64,000 bases of DNA from the NCBI GenBank assembly GCA_902615425.1, contig CACMPD010000002.1, positions 62,001 through 126,000 of the forward strand, in the 5' to 3' direction. Below are positions 63,700 to 64,000 of this stretch, one piece after another. Numbering within the stretch: position 1 is the first letter of the stretch; each line of letters opens with the position of its first letter. This DNA is from an uncultured Pelagibacteraceae bacterium. GTDB lineage: Bacteria > Pseudomonadota > Alphaproteobacteria > Pelagibacterales > Pelagibacteraceae. Position numbers and translations under genes: made by a program. The notes beneath the pieces are model-generated. The model was given only the letters and a program-made list of their open reading frames with translations. It was not told the origin of the DNA and did not search any database.

Positions 63700-64000
63700 A
63701 TGAATTATAAAAATTTATTAAAAACAAAAAAATATAAAATTGGAATTTGGGGCACTGGATATATTGGTTTATCGACAATGGTTTATTTTTCTAAGAAAAA
63801 TATTAAATGTGTGGGTTTTGATATTAACAAAGAAAAAGTTAGAAAAATAAATTCAGGAATAATTCCTTTAAAAGATTTAGAGAAATGGTTTGGGTTTAAT
63901 ATTAAAAAGATGGTTCAAAAGGGTTATTTGAAAGCTACCGCAAATCCTGATGATTTAATCTCAGATAAATTCATTGTTCACTTCATAGCTGTTCCAACCG
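63700..64000 (+). CDS. UDP-glucose/GDP-mannose dehydrogenase family protein (N-terminal part)
   Basis: Open from ATG 63700 to the window edge (about 100 codons), so incomplete. NAD loop GIWGTGYIG at 15-23 and VHFIAVPT at the end of the visible part match the family. A third member of this family in the window, on the other side of the tRNA. Substrate cannot be read. Confidence 0.75.
   Translation, partial: MNYKNLLKTKKYKIGIWGTGYIGLSTMVYFSKKNIKCVGFDINKEKVRKINSGIIPLKDLEKWFGFNIKKMVQKGYLKATANPDDLISDKFIVHFIAVPT

Overview
The window looks like a chromosome segment of a SAR11-type alphaproteobacterium (Pelagibacter and relatives). This is inferred from very low GC, Lys/Asn/Ile-rich proteins, near-zero intergenic spacing with many ATGA/TAATG overlaps, and the gene content (class II DAHP synthase, citramalate synthase, a purS-type purine operon, grxD-bolA). 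No 16S gene or other direct taxonomic marker was read.

Layout. 1-18726 is core metabolism: a prpD fragment, gph, an acetyltransferase-only GlmU, glmS, aroG, nadE, cysS, cimA, trmJ-like and rpsD. A minus-strand run follows: sfsA-map-purB-hypothetical-purC-purS-purQ-purL-bolA-grxD. 18727-23585 holds a small glycan cluster (Gfo/Idh oxidoreductase, DPM-synthase-like GT2, Zn-ribbon methyltransferase, multispanning protein). 23611-32391 is a compatible-solute/sugar locus: glucosyl-3-phosphoglycerate synthase and phosphatase (making glucosylglycerate), a GH13 phosphorylase that probably degrades it, and a complete CUT1-type ABC sugar importer with a strong hairpin between the binding protein and first permease. 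An autotransporter with a beta-propeller-like passenger follows at 32403-34517.

34541-56962 is a 22-kb surface-polysaccharide island. It has a capsule/O-antigen ABC exporter (KpsMT/short Wzm-Wzt type), dTDP-Fuc4N synthesis (rfbB, rfbA, wecE), a second aminotransferase plus a sugar N-formyltransferase, two divergent nucleotide-sugar dehydrogenases, several glycosyltransferases and methyltransferases, and two large membrane proteins. Embedded at 41673-49076 is what I read as a complete phosphoramidate pathway like the one that makes the O-methyl phosphoramidate (MeOPN) capsule modification of Campylobacter jejuni (Cj1415-Cj1420): L-glutamine kinase, gamma-glutamyl-CDP-amidate hydrolase, CTP:phosphoglutamine cytidylyltransferase, a CDP-phosphoramidate kinase of APS-kinase fold, and two methyltransferases. 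A sulfotransferase-fold protein lacking the usual P-loop lysine is translationally coupled to this operon and is a candidate transferase. This is the most interesting system in the window.

56963-62908 is bounded by a decayed 5' half of tRNA-Leu (57094-57132) and the intact tRNA-Leu(UAA) (62823-62908). Between them lie a SHOCT-like secreted protein and a 1509-residue secreted coiled-coil protein with a duplicated C-x4-C domain. nadK starts four nucleotides after the tRNA CCA end. A third nucleotide-sugar dehydrogenase begins at 63700 and runs off the window.
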